A stretch of DNA of 27,870 nucleotides. Source: an uncultured Bacteroides sp. (GTDB lineage: Bacteria; Bacteroidota; Bacteroidia; Bacteroidales; Bacteroidaceae). The DNA lies in the NCBI GenBank assembly GCA_900553185.1, contig USCT01000027.1, positions 1-27,870 on the forward strand. The letters are read 5' to 3'. The translations under genes were made by a program, and so were the position numbers. The notes below the pieces were generated by a model that was not told the DNA's origin, did not search any database, and saw nothing but the letters and a program-made list of their open reading frames with translations. Position 1 is the stretch's first letter, and each line of letters begins with the position of its first letter. Shown piece by piece: positions 15,127-23,692 of this stretch.

Positions 15127-17745
15127 TTACAGGCCGGCCAGTTCTATGATTTTGTCGACTGCGGCAGTAAGGCCGTCGGGGTTCTTTCCACCGGCAGTTG
15201 CAAAGTGAGGCTGACCGCCACCACCACCCTGGATCAATTTGGCGGCTTCGCGTACCAGTTGTCCGGCATTCAGTCCGGCCTTTACCTGATCATCACTCAT
15301 GGTTACGGTGAGCAGCGGTTTGTTTTCGAATACGCTGCCGATTACTACAAACAGATTTTCAGGGAATTGTCCTTTCAGTTGGAAAGCAATGTTTTTCACC
15401 GCATCGGCCGGCATCGGAAGTACGGCTTTAATCACTTTTACACCGTTGATTTCCTTGGCATTCTCGATCAGCTTGTTCTTTACAGAGGCTTCTTTCTCTT
15501 TCATGAACTCTTCCATCTGTTTCTTCAGACCGGCATTTTCGTCGATGTATTTGGAAATGGCAGCCTTCAGGTCAGGGGCATTGTTGAATAACGCTTTCAG
15601 GTCGTTGAGTGTATCCTGTACGGTGTCGAACATCTCTTCTACCTTGGCGCCGGTTACGGCCTCGATACGGCGTACACCTGCAGCGACAGAGCTTTCAGAA
15701 AGAATCTTCACCATACCGATTTTTCCGGTTGCAGATACGTGGGTACCTCCACAGAATTCGATGGATGAACCGAACTGTACGACACGTACTTCATCGCCGT
15801 ATTTTTCGCCGAACAGTGCGATGGCACCCAGTTCTTTTGCCTTTTCAATCGGCAGGTTACGGTATTCTGTCAAAGGAATGTCTTCACGGATTTTGGCATT
15901 AACCAGATGTTCTACCTCACGCAGCTGTTCCGGAGTGACTTTCTGGAAGTGAGAAAAGTCGAAACGCAGGGAATCCGGTGTTACGAGTGAACCTTTCTGT
16001 TCTACGTGTGTACCCAGTACCTGACGGAGTGCTTCATCCAGCAAGTGGGTACATGAGTGGTTGGCTGCACAGGCGGCACGCTTGTCGGTATCCACACATG
16101 CCATCATCGGTGCATCCAGGTGCTCCGGCAATTTCTTGGCAATGTGAATAGGAAGGTTGTTTTCCTTCTTGGTATCGATGATGTCGATGGTTTCAAATTC
16201 GCTGACCAATACACCGGTATCGCCTACCTGGCCACCGCTTTCGGCATAGAACGGGGTTTCGCTCAATACGATCTGATAGAGTGTCTGGTTTTTCTGCTTG
16301 ATCTGGCGGTAACGCAGGATGCTGGTTTCGTATTCGGTATAGTCATATCCTACGAATTTTGTTTCGCCCTCTTTCAGTGTTACCCAGTCGCCTGTTTCTA
16401 CGGCAGCTGCATTACGTGCACGCTGTTTCTGTTTCTGCATTTCAGCTTCGAATCCTTTAACATCGGCTGTCTGTCCGTTTTCACGAAGGATCAGCTCGGT
16501 CAGGTCGAACGGGAAGCCGAAGGTGTCGTACAGCGTGAAGGCGTCTACACCGCTGATTTCCTTTTTGCCGGCTGCCTTGGTTTCGGTCATAACCTTGTCC
16601 AGCAGACGGATACCTGTTTCCAGGGTACGCAGGAAAGCTTCTTCTTCTTCCTTGAGTACCTTTTCAATGAGGCTTTGCTGGGCTTTCAGCTCCGGATAGG
16701 CGGCTCCCATATTCTCAATCAGTACGGGAATCAGCTTGTACATGAAGGCCTGTTTCTGTCCGAGGAAGGTATAGGCGTAACGTACGGCACGGCGCAGGAT
16801 GCGGCGGATTACGTAACCCGCCTTTGCATTCGACGGCAACTGTCCGTCGGTTATAGAGAAGGCGATGGTACGGATATGGTCGGCAACTACACGCATGGCC
16901 ACATCTACTTTTTCGTCGTCGCCGTATTTCTTTCCGGACAGGTCGCCGATGGCCTTGATGATGGGCTGGAAAATGTCGGTATCGTAGTTGGAAGTTTTAC
17001 CTTGCAGGGTGCGTACCAGACGTTCGAATCCCATACCGGTATCAATTACTTTGGCTGGAAGTGGTTCCAGTGTGCCGTCAGCCTTGCGGTTGTATTGCAT
17101 GAACACCAGGTTCCAGATCTCGATTACCTGCGGATGATCTTTGTTGACCAGTTCGCGTCCCGGAACAGCAGCCTTTTCTTCGGCCGAACGGGAGTCGATG
17201 TGGATTTCAGAGCAGGGACCGCACGGACCCGTATCGCCCATTTCCCAGAAGTTGTCGTGCTTGTTGCCGTTGATGATATGATCTTCAGGGAAATATTGTG
17301 CCCAGTATCCGGCTGCTTCGTCGTCACGGGCAAGGCCTTCTTCAGGACTTCCTTCGAAAACGGTCACGTATAAGTCTTTCGGATCCAGTTTCAATACCGT
17401 TACCAGGTATTCGTATGCCCATCCGATAACTTCTTTCTTGAAGTAATCGCCGAATGACCAGTTACCCAGCATTTCGAACATGGTGTGGTGATAGGTATCG
17501 TGACCAACTTCTTCCAGGTCGTTGTGTTTGCCACTTACACGCAGACATTTCTGTGAGTCGGTGACACGTTTGTATTTTGCGGGATGGTTGCCCAGAATAA
17601 TGTCTTTGAACTGGTTCATACCTGCGTTGGTGAACATCAGTGTCGGGTCATCCTTGATGACCATCGGTGCGGAAGGCACAATCTGATGTCCTTTTGACTC
17701 AAAGAATTTTACGAATGAGTCGCGGATTTCATTTGCTGTCAACAT
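15127..17745 (-). CDS. alaS: Alanyl-tRNA synthetase
   Basis: A cytoplasmic enzyme of 872 residues that charges tRNA-Ala. The class II core includes DDPTLMFTNAGMNQFKD (32-48) and the ATP-binding region around MGFERL (238-243). The editing domain has zinc ligands NHSCTHLLDE (His563, His567) and FCGGTHV (Cys665, His669). The C-terminal domain ends in a glycine-rich GGGGGQPHFATAGGK motif, also typical. All domains are complete. The gene is divergent from the M23 peptidase gene, and the two promoter regions overlap. It ends before a long shared hairpin. Confidence 0.98.
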   Translation of the reverse strand: MLTANEIRDSFVKFFESKGHQIVPSAPMVIKDDPTLMFTNAGMNQFKDIILGNHPAKYKRVTDSQKCLRVSGKHNDLEEVGHDTYHHTMFEMLGNWSFGDYFKKEVIGWAYEYLVTVLKLDPKDLYVTVFEGSPEEGLARDDEAAGYWAQYFPEDHIINGNKHDNFWEMGDTGPCGPCSEIHIDSRSAEEKAAVPGRELVNKDHPQVIEIWNLVFMQYNRKADGTLEPLPAKVIDTGMGFERLVRTLQGKTSNYDTDIFQPIIKAIGDLSGKKYGDDEKVDVAMRVVADHIRTIAFSITDGQLPSNAKAGYVIRRILRRAVRYAYTFLGQKQAFMYKLIPVLIENMGAAYPELKAQQSLIEKVLKEEEEAFLRTLETGIRLLDKVMTETKAAGKKEISGVDAFTLYDTFGFPFDLTELILRENGQTADVKGFEAEMQKQKQRARNAAAVETGDWVTLKEGETKFVGYDYTEYETSILRYRQIKQKNQTLYQIVLSETPFYAESGGQVGDTGVLVSEFETIDIIDTKKENNLPIHIAKKLPEHLDAPMMACVDTDKRAACAANHSCTHLLDEALRQVLGTHVEQKGSLVTPDSLRFDFSHFQKVTPEQLREVEHLVNAKIREDIPLTEYRNLPIEKAKELGAIALFGEKYGDEVRVVQFGSSIEFCGGTHVSATGKIGMVKILSESSVAAGVRRIEAVTGAKVEEMFDTVQDTLNDLKALFNNAPDLKAAISKYIDENAGLKKQMEEFMKEKEASVKNKLIENAKEINGVKVIKAVLPMPADAVKNIAFQLKGQFPENLFVVIGSVFENKPLLTVTMSDDQVKAGLNAGQLVREAAKLIQGGGGGQPHFATAGGKNPDGLTAAVDKIIELAGL

Positions 17746-17784
17746 ATTGTTATCATGTCTTGTAGTTAATATTCTGAAAATTGA

Positions 17785-17815
17785 TTTGCAAAGATAATCT
17801 GTTTTATTATTTTTG
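17785..17815 (+). promoter_or_regulatory. Promoter of the M23 peptidase-MerR operon
   Basis: TTTG (17785-17788), a 19-base spacer and TATTTTTG (17808-17815) match the Bacteroidetes consensus fully. The leader to the ATG at 17878 is about 55 bases and carries an inverted repeat. Confidence 0.8.
17789..17796 (-). promoter_or_regulatory. Probable -7 box of alaS
   Basis: TATCTTTG on the minus strand matches TAnnTTTG and lies 43 bases before the alaS start. No TTTG lies at the -33 distance. It sits within the spacer of the plus-strand promoter, so the two would compete for polymerase. Confidence 0.45.
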
Positions 17816-17826
17816 TCCGTATGTTT

Positions 17827-17852
17827 GGCTCAAAAACTTGGGTTTTTGTGCC
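17827..17852. repeat. Inverted repeat in the leader of the M23 gene
   Basis: GGCTCAAAAAC (17827-17837) pairs with GTTTTTGTGCC (17842-17852) except for one T-T mismatch, around a 4-base loop. It lies 25 bases before the ATG and could affect translation or mRNA stability. There is no T run after it, so it is unlikely to be a terminator. Confidence 0.5.
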
Positions 17853-17877
17853 TTAAAAAAATCCAAATCAGGTTTGA

Positions 17878-18846
17878 ATGCGTAAAGTCTATTATATCTA
17901 TAATCCGAAAACACGTACGTATGACCGGATTTATCCGACGATGCGTCAGCGGGCCTTGAGCTATCTGCGCCGCTTGTTTGTGGGGATGGGACTGGGAGCC
18001 GGCAGCTTTATCCTGTTGTTGCTGATTTTCGGTTCTCCTTCGGAAAAAAGCCTGAGAGTGGAGAATTCACGCTTGCAGGCCCAGTATCAGATTCTGTCGT
18101 CACGTCTGGATGAAGCCCAGGAGGTGATGCAGCGTCTGCAGCAGCGTGATGACAACCTGTATCGGGTGATGATGCAGGCCGATCCGGTGGCCGAAGGGCT
18201 GCGTTCGGCCAGTTACCGCCGTACGAACCGTTACGAAGAGCTTCGTGACCTGGCCAGTGCCGAGCTGGTAATCAATACGACCCAGCAGATGGACCAGCTG
18301 GCACGTCAGATTTATATCCAGTCGAAGTCTTTTGATGAAGTGGTGGAACTGTGTAAGAAACACGACGAGATGCTGGCGTGCATACCTGCCATTCAGCCGG
18401 TGGCCAATAAGAATCTGAAACAGACGGCGTCGGGGTATGGAACCCGTATCGATCCCATTTATAAAACGGTAAAGTTTCATGCAGGGATGGATTTTTCGGC
18501 CAATGTAGGTACTCCGGTTTATGCTACCGGTAACGGAAAAGTGGTCAAGGCTGGCTGGGAAGGACTGTATGGAAACTGCATTAACATTGATCATGGATTC
18601 GGTTATGTAACCAAATATGCTCATCTGAATAAGATCAAGGTAAAGACCGGACAGAAGGTGGTGAGGGGTGAAGTGATTGGCGAAGTGGGCAGTACGGGAA
18701 AGAGTACAGGACCTCATTTGCATTATGAAGTGCATGTGAAGGGACAGGTTGTGAATCCGGTAAACTATTATTTTATGGATTTGAATGCTGATGATTATGA
18801 CCGGATGGTGGAAATTGCGGCAAATCACGGTAAAGTATTCGATTAA
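17878..18846 (+). CDS. M23 family metallopeptidase (membrane-anchored, LytM-type)
   Basis: A 322-residue protein predicted to cleave or regulate cleavage of peptidoglycan crosslinks in the periplasm. A cytoplasmic N-terminus (1-31) is followed by a membrane segment (about 34-51, GMGLGAGSFILLLLIF), a coiled coil (about 57-100) and a C-terminal LytM/M23 domain (about 184-298). Zinc ligands are FHAGMDF (His201, Asp205) and PHLHYEV (His280, His282), so the catalytic site looks intact. The gene is followed 14 bases later by a MerR-type regulator gene on the same strand, and a full promoter lies upstream. Coiled-coil plus LytM architecture is typical of factors that act at division or in envelope shaping. 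Confidence 0.92.
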   Translation: MRKVYYIYNPKTRTYDRIYPTMRQRALSYLRRLFVGMGLGAGSFILLLLIFGSPSEKSLRVENSRLQAQYQILSSRLDEAQEVMQRLQQRDDNLYRVMMQADPVAEGLRSASYRRTNRYEELRDLASAELVINTTQQMDQLARQIYIQSKSFDEVVELCKKHDEMLACIPAIQPVANKNLKQTASGYGTRIDPIYKTVKFHAGMDFSANVGTPVYATGNGKVVKAGWEGLYGNCINIDHGFGYVTKYAHLNKIKVKTGQKVVRGEVIGEVGSTGKSTGPHLHYEVHVKGQVVNPVNYYFMDLNADDYDRMVEIAANHGKVFD

Positions 18847-18860
18847 TTTCGTAGAAAGCT

Positions 18861-19208
18861 ATGGCATTGAAAGCAGATAAGGAACTTAAGTTGTATTATT
18901 CCATCAGCGAAGTGGCAAAGATGTTTGGGGTGAACGAATCGCTGCTTCGTTATTGGGAGAAGGAATTTCCGATGATTGCTCCCAAAAAGGCTGGAGGAAA
19001 TATCCGTCAGTACCGGAAGGAAGATATTGAGAATATCCGGCTGGTATATCATCTGGTGAAGGAGAAAGGTATGACTTTGGCCGGAGCCAAGCAGCGCCTG
19101 AAAATGAATAAGGAGACCACCATGAATACTGCCGAAATTCTGGATCGCCTGAAAGAAATAAAAAAAGAGCTCCTCAGTATGCGTAAGGAGCTCGATTATC
19201 TGAATTGA
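18861..19208 (+). CDS. MerR family transcriptional regulator
   Basis: A 115-residue DNA-binding protein. The N-terminal MerR helix-turn-helix is clear: YSISEVAKMFGVNESLLRYWEKEF (about 11-35), followed by the wing region KKAGGNIRQYRKEDIENI. A helical stretch (about 55-75) and a C-terminal charged helix complete it. It lacks the cysteine pattern of metal-sensing MerR proteins, and the effector-binding domain is very short, so its signal is unknown. It follows the M23 gene by 14 bases and is probably co-transcribed. The last codons overlap the terminator of the convergent Rel/Spo gene. Similar short MerR proteins next to peptidase genes are common in Bacteroidetes. Confidence 0.9.
   Translation: MALKADKELKLYYSISEVAKMFGVNESLLRYWEKEFPMIAPKKAGGNIRQYRKEDIENIRLVYHLVKEKGMTLAGAKQRLKMNKETTMNTAEILDRLKEIKKELLSMRKELDYLN
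19160..19193 (-). terminator. Terminator of the Rel/Spo gene, embedded in merR coding sequence
   Basis: On the minus strand GAGCTCCT pairs with AGGAGCTC (complements of 19186-19193 and 19167-19174) around an 11-base loop, followed by seven T (complement of A 19160-19166). This is a textbook terminator for the gene ending at 19218, and it lies entirely inside the coding end of the convergent MerR gene. Confidence 0.85.
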
Positions 19209-19217
19209 TGTTCTTTG

Positions 19218-21506
19218 TTAGTCGTCGGTCAGTTGTCCGTCGAAATTTTCGATACGGGTCACCCGCTTGATGTTTTCGATTTTTTTCAAGTTCTCACAGA
19301 TGGTATTCACATCGTCTACGTCGTGTACGTACAGTTGGATTCTTCCCTCAAAAATACCGTCGTTTGATTCGATGCACAGTTTGTGAATGTTTACGTTCAA
19401 CTGTTGTGAAATGATCTGGGTAACCTGGTTCAATACTCCGATACCGTCTATACCTTTTATATATACGTTGACCGGGAAGTTCAGGGCTTTGCCGATTTCC
19501 CATTGCACAGCCAGGAGGCGGTTGCCGAAACTTGTTTTCAGTTGCGCGGCTATCGGGCATTGCCGCTTATGGATGATGATCCGGTTGTTGTCGTCTATAT
19601 AGCCCAGCACGTCGTCACCCGGAATAGGTTTACAGCAATCGGCTATGATGTAGTTTTTTTGAATGGCATCGGGAGTCAGCTTGATGATCTTTTTCTTGTC
19701 TATATCCAGTGGAGCAGGTTGTTCTTCCGGCTGTTTTGAGGAGGAACCGTTGTTCTTGTTCTTGCTCCCTCCGAATGCAAAGGAAATGTATTTTTTCCAG
19801 TTGGTAGGAGTGGGTTTCTCTTTCAGTTCGTTCACCTCGTTGCTTCCCAGCAGAATGGCTTTCTGTCCGATTTTCAGGGTCAGTTCGTCCACGTTTTTCA
19901 CATGGTGCATGTCACAAAGTTTCGAGATGTTGGTTTCGTTCCATTCCAGTCCTTCCTGCTTGAAGAAATCGTGCAGCTGGTCTTCTCCCTGCATCTGCAG
20001 TTCTTTGTTCTCCCGTTTCAGGATGGCCAGGATTTTGGCCTTGGCTTTGGCGGTTGTAGCAAAATTAATCCACGATGGCTGTACCTTTTGCGACTTGGAG
20101 GTCAGAATCTCTACCTGGTCTCCGCTTTGCAGTTTGTGGCTTAATGGTACCAGCTTGTGATTGACTTTGGCTCCGATGCAATGGCTTCCGAGGAATGTAT
20201 GGATAGAGAAAGCAAAATCAAGTGCCGTACAGTTTTGTGGCATGGTCTTGATTTCACCTTTGGGTGTAAATACGAATATCTCGGATGCAAACAGGTTCAG
20301 TTTGATGGTATCCAGAAAATCAAGTGCGTCCGGTTGGGGATCGTCCAGAATTTCTTTGATGGTTTTCAGCCATTTGGTCAGTTCGCCTTCGTCTTCGCTT
20401 CCGCCTCCATCCTTGTATTTCCAATGGGCGGCAAATCCTTGTTCGGCTACGTCGTTCATGCGTTCGCTTCGTATCTGCACCTCTATCCATTGTCCCTTGT
20501 TGCTCATTAAGGTGACGTGCAGTGCCTGGTAACCATTGGCTTTCGGGTGGCTTACCCAGTCGCGCAGACGGTCTGGATGGGGTTTGTAGATCTTGGATAT
20601 GGATACATAGATATTGAAGCAGTCGTTCAGTTCCTCTTCTTCGCTTCGGGGAGTAAAGATGATACGTACGGCCAGAATGTCGTATATTTCTTCGAAGGTG
20701 ATATGCTTGGCCTGCATCTTGTTCCAGATGGAATAAGGTGATTTGATTCGGGCCAGAATACGGTAAGGAAGCCCCATTTTGTCCAGTTGGGCACGGATGG
20801 GAGCGGTAAATTCTTCGAATACGGTTTCACGTTCGGCTTGCGTAGCTTTCAGCTTGTCTTCGATCTGCTGATAGGTCTCCGGATGTTCGTATTTGAAGCT
20901 CAGGTCTTCCAGTTCCGTCTTGATACGGTTCAGTCCCAGCCGGTTGGCCAATGGGGCATAAATGTACAAGGTTTCGCCTGCTATCTTATATTGTTTGCTT
21001 GGTAGCATGGAACCCAGTGTACGCATATTGTGAAGACGGTCGGCTATCTTTATCAGAATGACGCGGATATCATCATTCATGGTGAGCAGCAGTTTCTTGA
21101 AGTTTTCGGCTTGTGCGGAGGCACGGTCGCCAAAAATTCCGCCTGAGATTTTGGTCAGTCCGTCTACGATCTGGGCTATTTTGGGTCCGAAAAGATTTTC
21201 GATGTCTTCTACAGTATAGTCTGTATCTTCGACGACGTCGTGCAGCAGAGCCGCACAGATAGAAGTGGAACCCAATCCGATTTCCACACATGCAATACGT
21301 GCGACCGCTATCGGGTGCAGAATATAAGGCTCGCCTGAACGGCGTCTTACGCCTTTGTGCGCCTGTTTGGCAAAATTGAAAGCTTTGGTAATGATTTCTA
21401 CCTTTTTCCGGTGTTTACTTTCAAGGTATCTGTCCAGCAGCTCATTGAAGGCCGCATTTATTTGTTTTTCATCATTTTGTTCTTGCATTAGTGTCTCATC
21501 CGTCAT
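19218..21506 (-). CDS. Bifunctional (p)ppGpp synthetase/hydrolase, RelA/SpoT family
   Basis: A 762-residue enzyme controlling the stringent-response alarmones. In order: an HD hydrolase domain (about 42-180, with LHPIAV and HDVVEDTDYT at 89-98), a synthetase domain (about 250-365, with RIKSPYSIWNKM and HPKANGYQALH), a TGS domain (about 407-470), a helical region, and a C-terminal ACT domain (about 680-755). The HDxxED motif is complete, so hydrolase activity is expected. The family-defining RxKD position is RLRD (313-316), basic as in bifunctional enzymes rather than the acidic ExDD of RelA. The ATG at 21506 is preceded by GGAGGG, an unusually good ribosome-binding site for this group; a TTG at 21530 lies too close to the promoter. 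The terminator lies in the convergent MerR gene. Confidence 0.95.
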   Translation of the reverse strand: MTDETLMQEQNDEKQINAAFNELLDRYLESKHRKKVEIITKAFNFAKQAHKGVRRRSGEPYILHPIAVARIACVEIGLGSTSICAALLHDVVEDTDYTVEDIENLFGPKIAQIVDGLTKISGGIFGDRASAQAENFKKLLLTMNDDIRVILIKIADRLHNMRTLGSMLPSKQYKIAGETLYIYAPLANRLGLNRIKTELEDLSFKYEHPETYQQIEDKLKATQAERETVFEEFTAPIRAQLDKMGLPYRILARIKSPYSIWNKMQAKHITFEEIYDILAVRIIFTPRSEEEELNDCFNIYVSISKIYKPHPDRLRDWVSHPKANGYQALHVTLMSNKGQWIEVQIRSERMNDVAEQGFAAHWKYKDGGGSEDEGELTKWLKTIKEILDDPQPDALDFLDTIKLNLFASEIFVFTPKGEIKTMPQNCTALDFAFSIHTFLGSHCIGAKVNHKLVPLSHKLQSGDQVEILTSKSQKVQPSWINFATTAKAKAKILAILKRENKELQMQGEDQLHDFFKQEGLEWNETNISKLCDMHHVKNVDELTLKIGQKAILLGSNEVNELKEKPTPTNWKKYISFAFGGSKNKNNGSSSKQPEEQPAPLDIDKKKIIKLTPDAIQKNYIIADCCKPIPGDDVLGYIDDNNRIIIHKRQCPIAAQLKTSFGNRLLAVQWEIGKALNFPVNVYIKGIDGIGVLNQVTQIISQQLNVNIHKLCIESNDGIFEGRIQLYVHDVDDVNTICENLKKIENIKRVTRIENFDGQLTDD

Positions 21507-21535
21507 AGTGCTTTCCCTCCATTCAATCAATAATG

Positions 21536-21566
21536 CAAAAATAAGGAAAATAAATAATTATGCAAG
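21536..21566 (-). promoter_or_regulatory. Promoter of the Rel/Spo gene
   Basis: On the minus strand CTTG (complement of 21563-21566), a 19-base spacer and TATTTTTG (complement of 21536-21543) match the consensus except for one base in the -33 box. The leader to the ATG at 21506 is about 22 bases. The -33 element lies inside the terminator stem of the operon upstream. Confidence 0.6.
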
Positions 21567-21602
21567 TATTTCATGAAAACTATTGGAAATACCTGCATAA
21601 TT
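21556..21602 (-). terminator. Terminator of the parA-parB-DUF5683-transglycosylase operon
   Basis: On the minus strand AATTATGCAGGTATTTC pairs with GAAATACTTGCATAATT (17 pairs including one G-U) around a 13-base loop, then runs into T-rich sequence (ATTTATTTT). It lies 11 bases after the stop of the transglycosylase gene. The G-U pair forms only on this strand. Confidence 0.8.
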
Positions 21603-21613
21603 TTTTATCCTTT

Positions 21614-22882
21614 TTACCGGATTCTCAGCCTTTTTCCTGCTCTGATACTGCTTCCCTTGATTCCGTTCAACCGTCGGAGCTGGGAAACGCTGACGCCATA
21701 CTTGGCTGCTATGCCTCCCAACGTATCTCCCTGACGTATCCGGTGATAAACAGCTTTCTTGCTTTGGGATTTCTTGCTGGAAGTCTTTGGCGTATCGGGC
21801 TCTACGGTAATGCGGCGTGTCTGGTAGAGTTCCGGCTTGTAGTTATAGATAGAGTCTTCTTTTTCGATAAAACTACTGATCATGCTGTTGGGCAGACGGA
21901 GTGCATACGGTTCGGTGCTGACCGGGATGATGTCTTTCTTGAACTCCGGGTTGAGCGCACGTAATTCATCGATGTTGATCTTGCAGACATCAGCTACCTG
22001 GTTCAGGTTCAGGTTGCGGGTGATGTGAATGGTATCACTTCCTTCCGGCATACGCATTTCCATCGGGCTGATGTTGTGTTCGCAATAATAGTTCATGATG
22101 TAGTTGGCTGCAATGAAGGCCGGTACATAACCGCGGGTTTCGTTGGGAAGGTAATTGTAGATCTTCCAGAAATCGGTTTCTCCGCCGGCACGACGGATAG
22201 CCTTGTTGATGGTACCCGGACCGCAATTGTAGGCGGCCAGTACCAGGTTCCAGTCGTGGTAAATGTCATACAGGTCTTTCAGGTAACGTGCTGCGGCCCT
22301 TGTCGATTTGATGGGGTCTCTTCGCTCGTCCACCAGGCTGTTGATGGTTAGTCCGTACAGTTGTCCCGTACGGAGCATGAACTGCCAGAGGCCTACGGCG
22401 CCCTGGCTGGATACAGCCATCGGGTTCAGTGCCGATTCAATGACCGGCAGGTATTTCAGTTCCAGCGGCAGGTCGTTCAGATCGAGTGCTTCTTCAAAGA
22501 TAGGCATGTAGAAATTATTGGCACTCAGCATGAATGCTACCTTCTGGCGCAAGCGGGTGGCATACATGTCGATGAATTTTCGTACAATATCGTTGTAGGG
22601 CATTTCAATCAGTGCGGGGATGCGTTGCAGGCGGGCTATGTAAGCGGAGTCGCTTACTTCCGGGTTATCCTGTGTCATTACGCAGTTTTCGGCAGGATTG
22701 ATGTAATGTTTGGAAATCCAGTCCAGGTAAAGACTGTCTGTTTCCGAAAGCATACCTTCGGGTAATCCGATAATTTCTTCTTTACCTGTATCTGTTTGCA
22801 CGGTAATGCTTTTTTCGCTTTGCTGCGCATAGAGGGCAGAAGCGCTGAAGAATGTCAGTAAGCTGATAAATAGTTTTTTCAT
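21614..22882 (-). CDS. Membrane-bound lytic transglycosylase, MltD-like, with LysM domain
   Basis: A 422-residue periplasmic enzyme that cleaves the glycan strands of peptidoglycan. It begins with signal peptide MKKLFISLLTFFSASALYAQ. The transglycosylase domain (about 125-265) has the catalytic glutamate in LPVIESALNP (Glu149), then GAVGLWQFM (161-169) and AAYNCGPG (216-223). A variable middle part follows, with DVCKINIDELRALNPEF resembling a degenerate LysM, and a clear C-terminal LysM repeat (about 378-422, HRIRQGDTLGGIAAKYGVS). I chose the ATG at 22882, 5 bases after the DUF5683 stop; a GTG at 22906 would overlap that gene. No lipobox is seen, so it may be periplasmic rather than lipid-anchored. 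It is the last gene of the par operon. Confidence 0.92.
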   Translation of the reverse strand: MKKLFISLLTFFSASALYAQQSEKSITVQTDTGKEEIIGLPEGMLSETDSLYLDWISKHYINPAENCVMTQDNPEVSDSAYIARLQRIPALIEMPYNDIVRKFIDMYATRLRQKVAFMLSANNFYMPIFEEALDLNDLPLELKYLPVIESALNPMAVSSQGAVGLWQFMLRTGQLYGLTINSLVDERRDPIKSTRAAARYLKDLYDIYHDWNLVLAAYNCGPGTINKAIRRAGGETDFWKIYNYLPNETRGYVPAFIAANYIMNYYCEHNISPMEMRMPEGSDTIHITRNLNLNQVADVCKINIDELRALNPEFKKDIIPVSTEPYALRLPNSMISSFIEKEDSIYNYKPELYQTRRITVEPDTPKTSSKKSQSKKAVYHRIRQGDTLGGIAAKYGVSVSQLRRLNGIKGSSIRAGKRLRIR

Positions 22883-22887
22883 GGCTC

Positions 22888-23688
22888 TTAAAATTTGATA
22901 CAGCACCGTAGTCCGATTGCTTCGGGGCGGCCACGATACACATCATTAAATATTGCGGGTTCGAATGTCATGCTCAGGTCATTGGATATGTCGAAGTCTG
23001 ACAGTTCGGCATCTACGTAGGCGTCGATTACAGACAGCAGATAAACGCCGATGAATACAAAGATACTCAAGTCTCGCTGTCGGCGGTAGAGGTCTTTTTT
23101 GTTCTTGAAAGTCGACTGGTACCATTCCAGGTTTTGCTTGACATCGTCTACCGTATAACTGGGAGGAAGAAAATCAAGGTAACTGTTTTGTTCCGGATTA
23201 TCACTCATGATGTCCTGATAAGCTTGTGAATAATCTTTGTACATCTGAGTGTTCCACGTTAGGGCGTATGCACAGCCTACGAATCCTCCATAAATGATGG
23301 GAAGTTTCCAGTATTTACGGTTGTAGATCTGCCCGGCACCGGGTAGTACCATTGACAGCCATACAGATTTATTGGAATTGGGTATCCAGCGTTTTCTGGA
23401 AATTTCCATAGGGGCCTTTTGCTGGATGGAATCGCTTTTTTGCGCCAGCATGGTGGTATCTACAGGGGCTTCCAGTGACCTGACAGCAGCCTCCCGATTG
23501 ACACTGAGTGTGTCCAGCAGGGCCAGGCTGTCGGCAATATGCTGCTGGCGGATAGAGTCTGCGTCCAGCAGGCCGGCCCGATGTCTGCGTGCTCTTTGTG
23601 CAGAAACATCCGTATGGCTGCCCAAAGTAGTACACAATGCCAGAAGCAAATATAGAATATATGTATATTTACGTCGTTTCAACTTCAT
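22888..23688 (-). CDS. DUF5683 family membrane protein
   Basis: A 266-residue protein of a family common in Bacteroidetes and of unknown function. Residues 1-31 look like a signal peptide (KYTYILYLLLALCTTLGSHTDVSAQ), followed by a low-complexity linker rich in alanine, aspartate and serine (about 40-100). The C-terminal domain starts with KSVWLSMVLPGAGQIYNRKYWKLP (about 106-129), the hallmark of the family, and holds two further hydrophobic segments (about 129-145 and 207-220). It sits 4 bases after parB and 5 bases before the transglycosylase gene, so its role is probably tied to the cell envelope or segregation. Confidence 0.85.
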   Translation of the reverse strand: MKLKRRKYTYILYLLLALCTTLGSHTDVSAQRARRHRAGLLDADSIRQQHIADSLALLDTLSVNREAAVRSLEAPVDTTMLAQKSDSIQQKAPMEISRKRWIPNSNKSVWLSMVLPGAGQIYNRKYWKLPIIYGGFVGCAYALTWNTQMYKDYSQAYQDIMSDNPEQNSYLDFLPPSYTVDDVKQNLEWYQSTFKNKKDLYRRQRDLSIFVFIGVYLLSVIDAYVDAELSDFDISNDLSMTFEPAIFNDVYRGRPEAIGLRCCIKF

Positions 23689-23692
23689 TCTT

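Noticed and set aside
16057..17373. A long open frame on the plus strand opposite alaS (over 430 codons)
   Set aside because: It is an antisense shadow of the well supported alaS gene, with no recognisable protein features.
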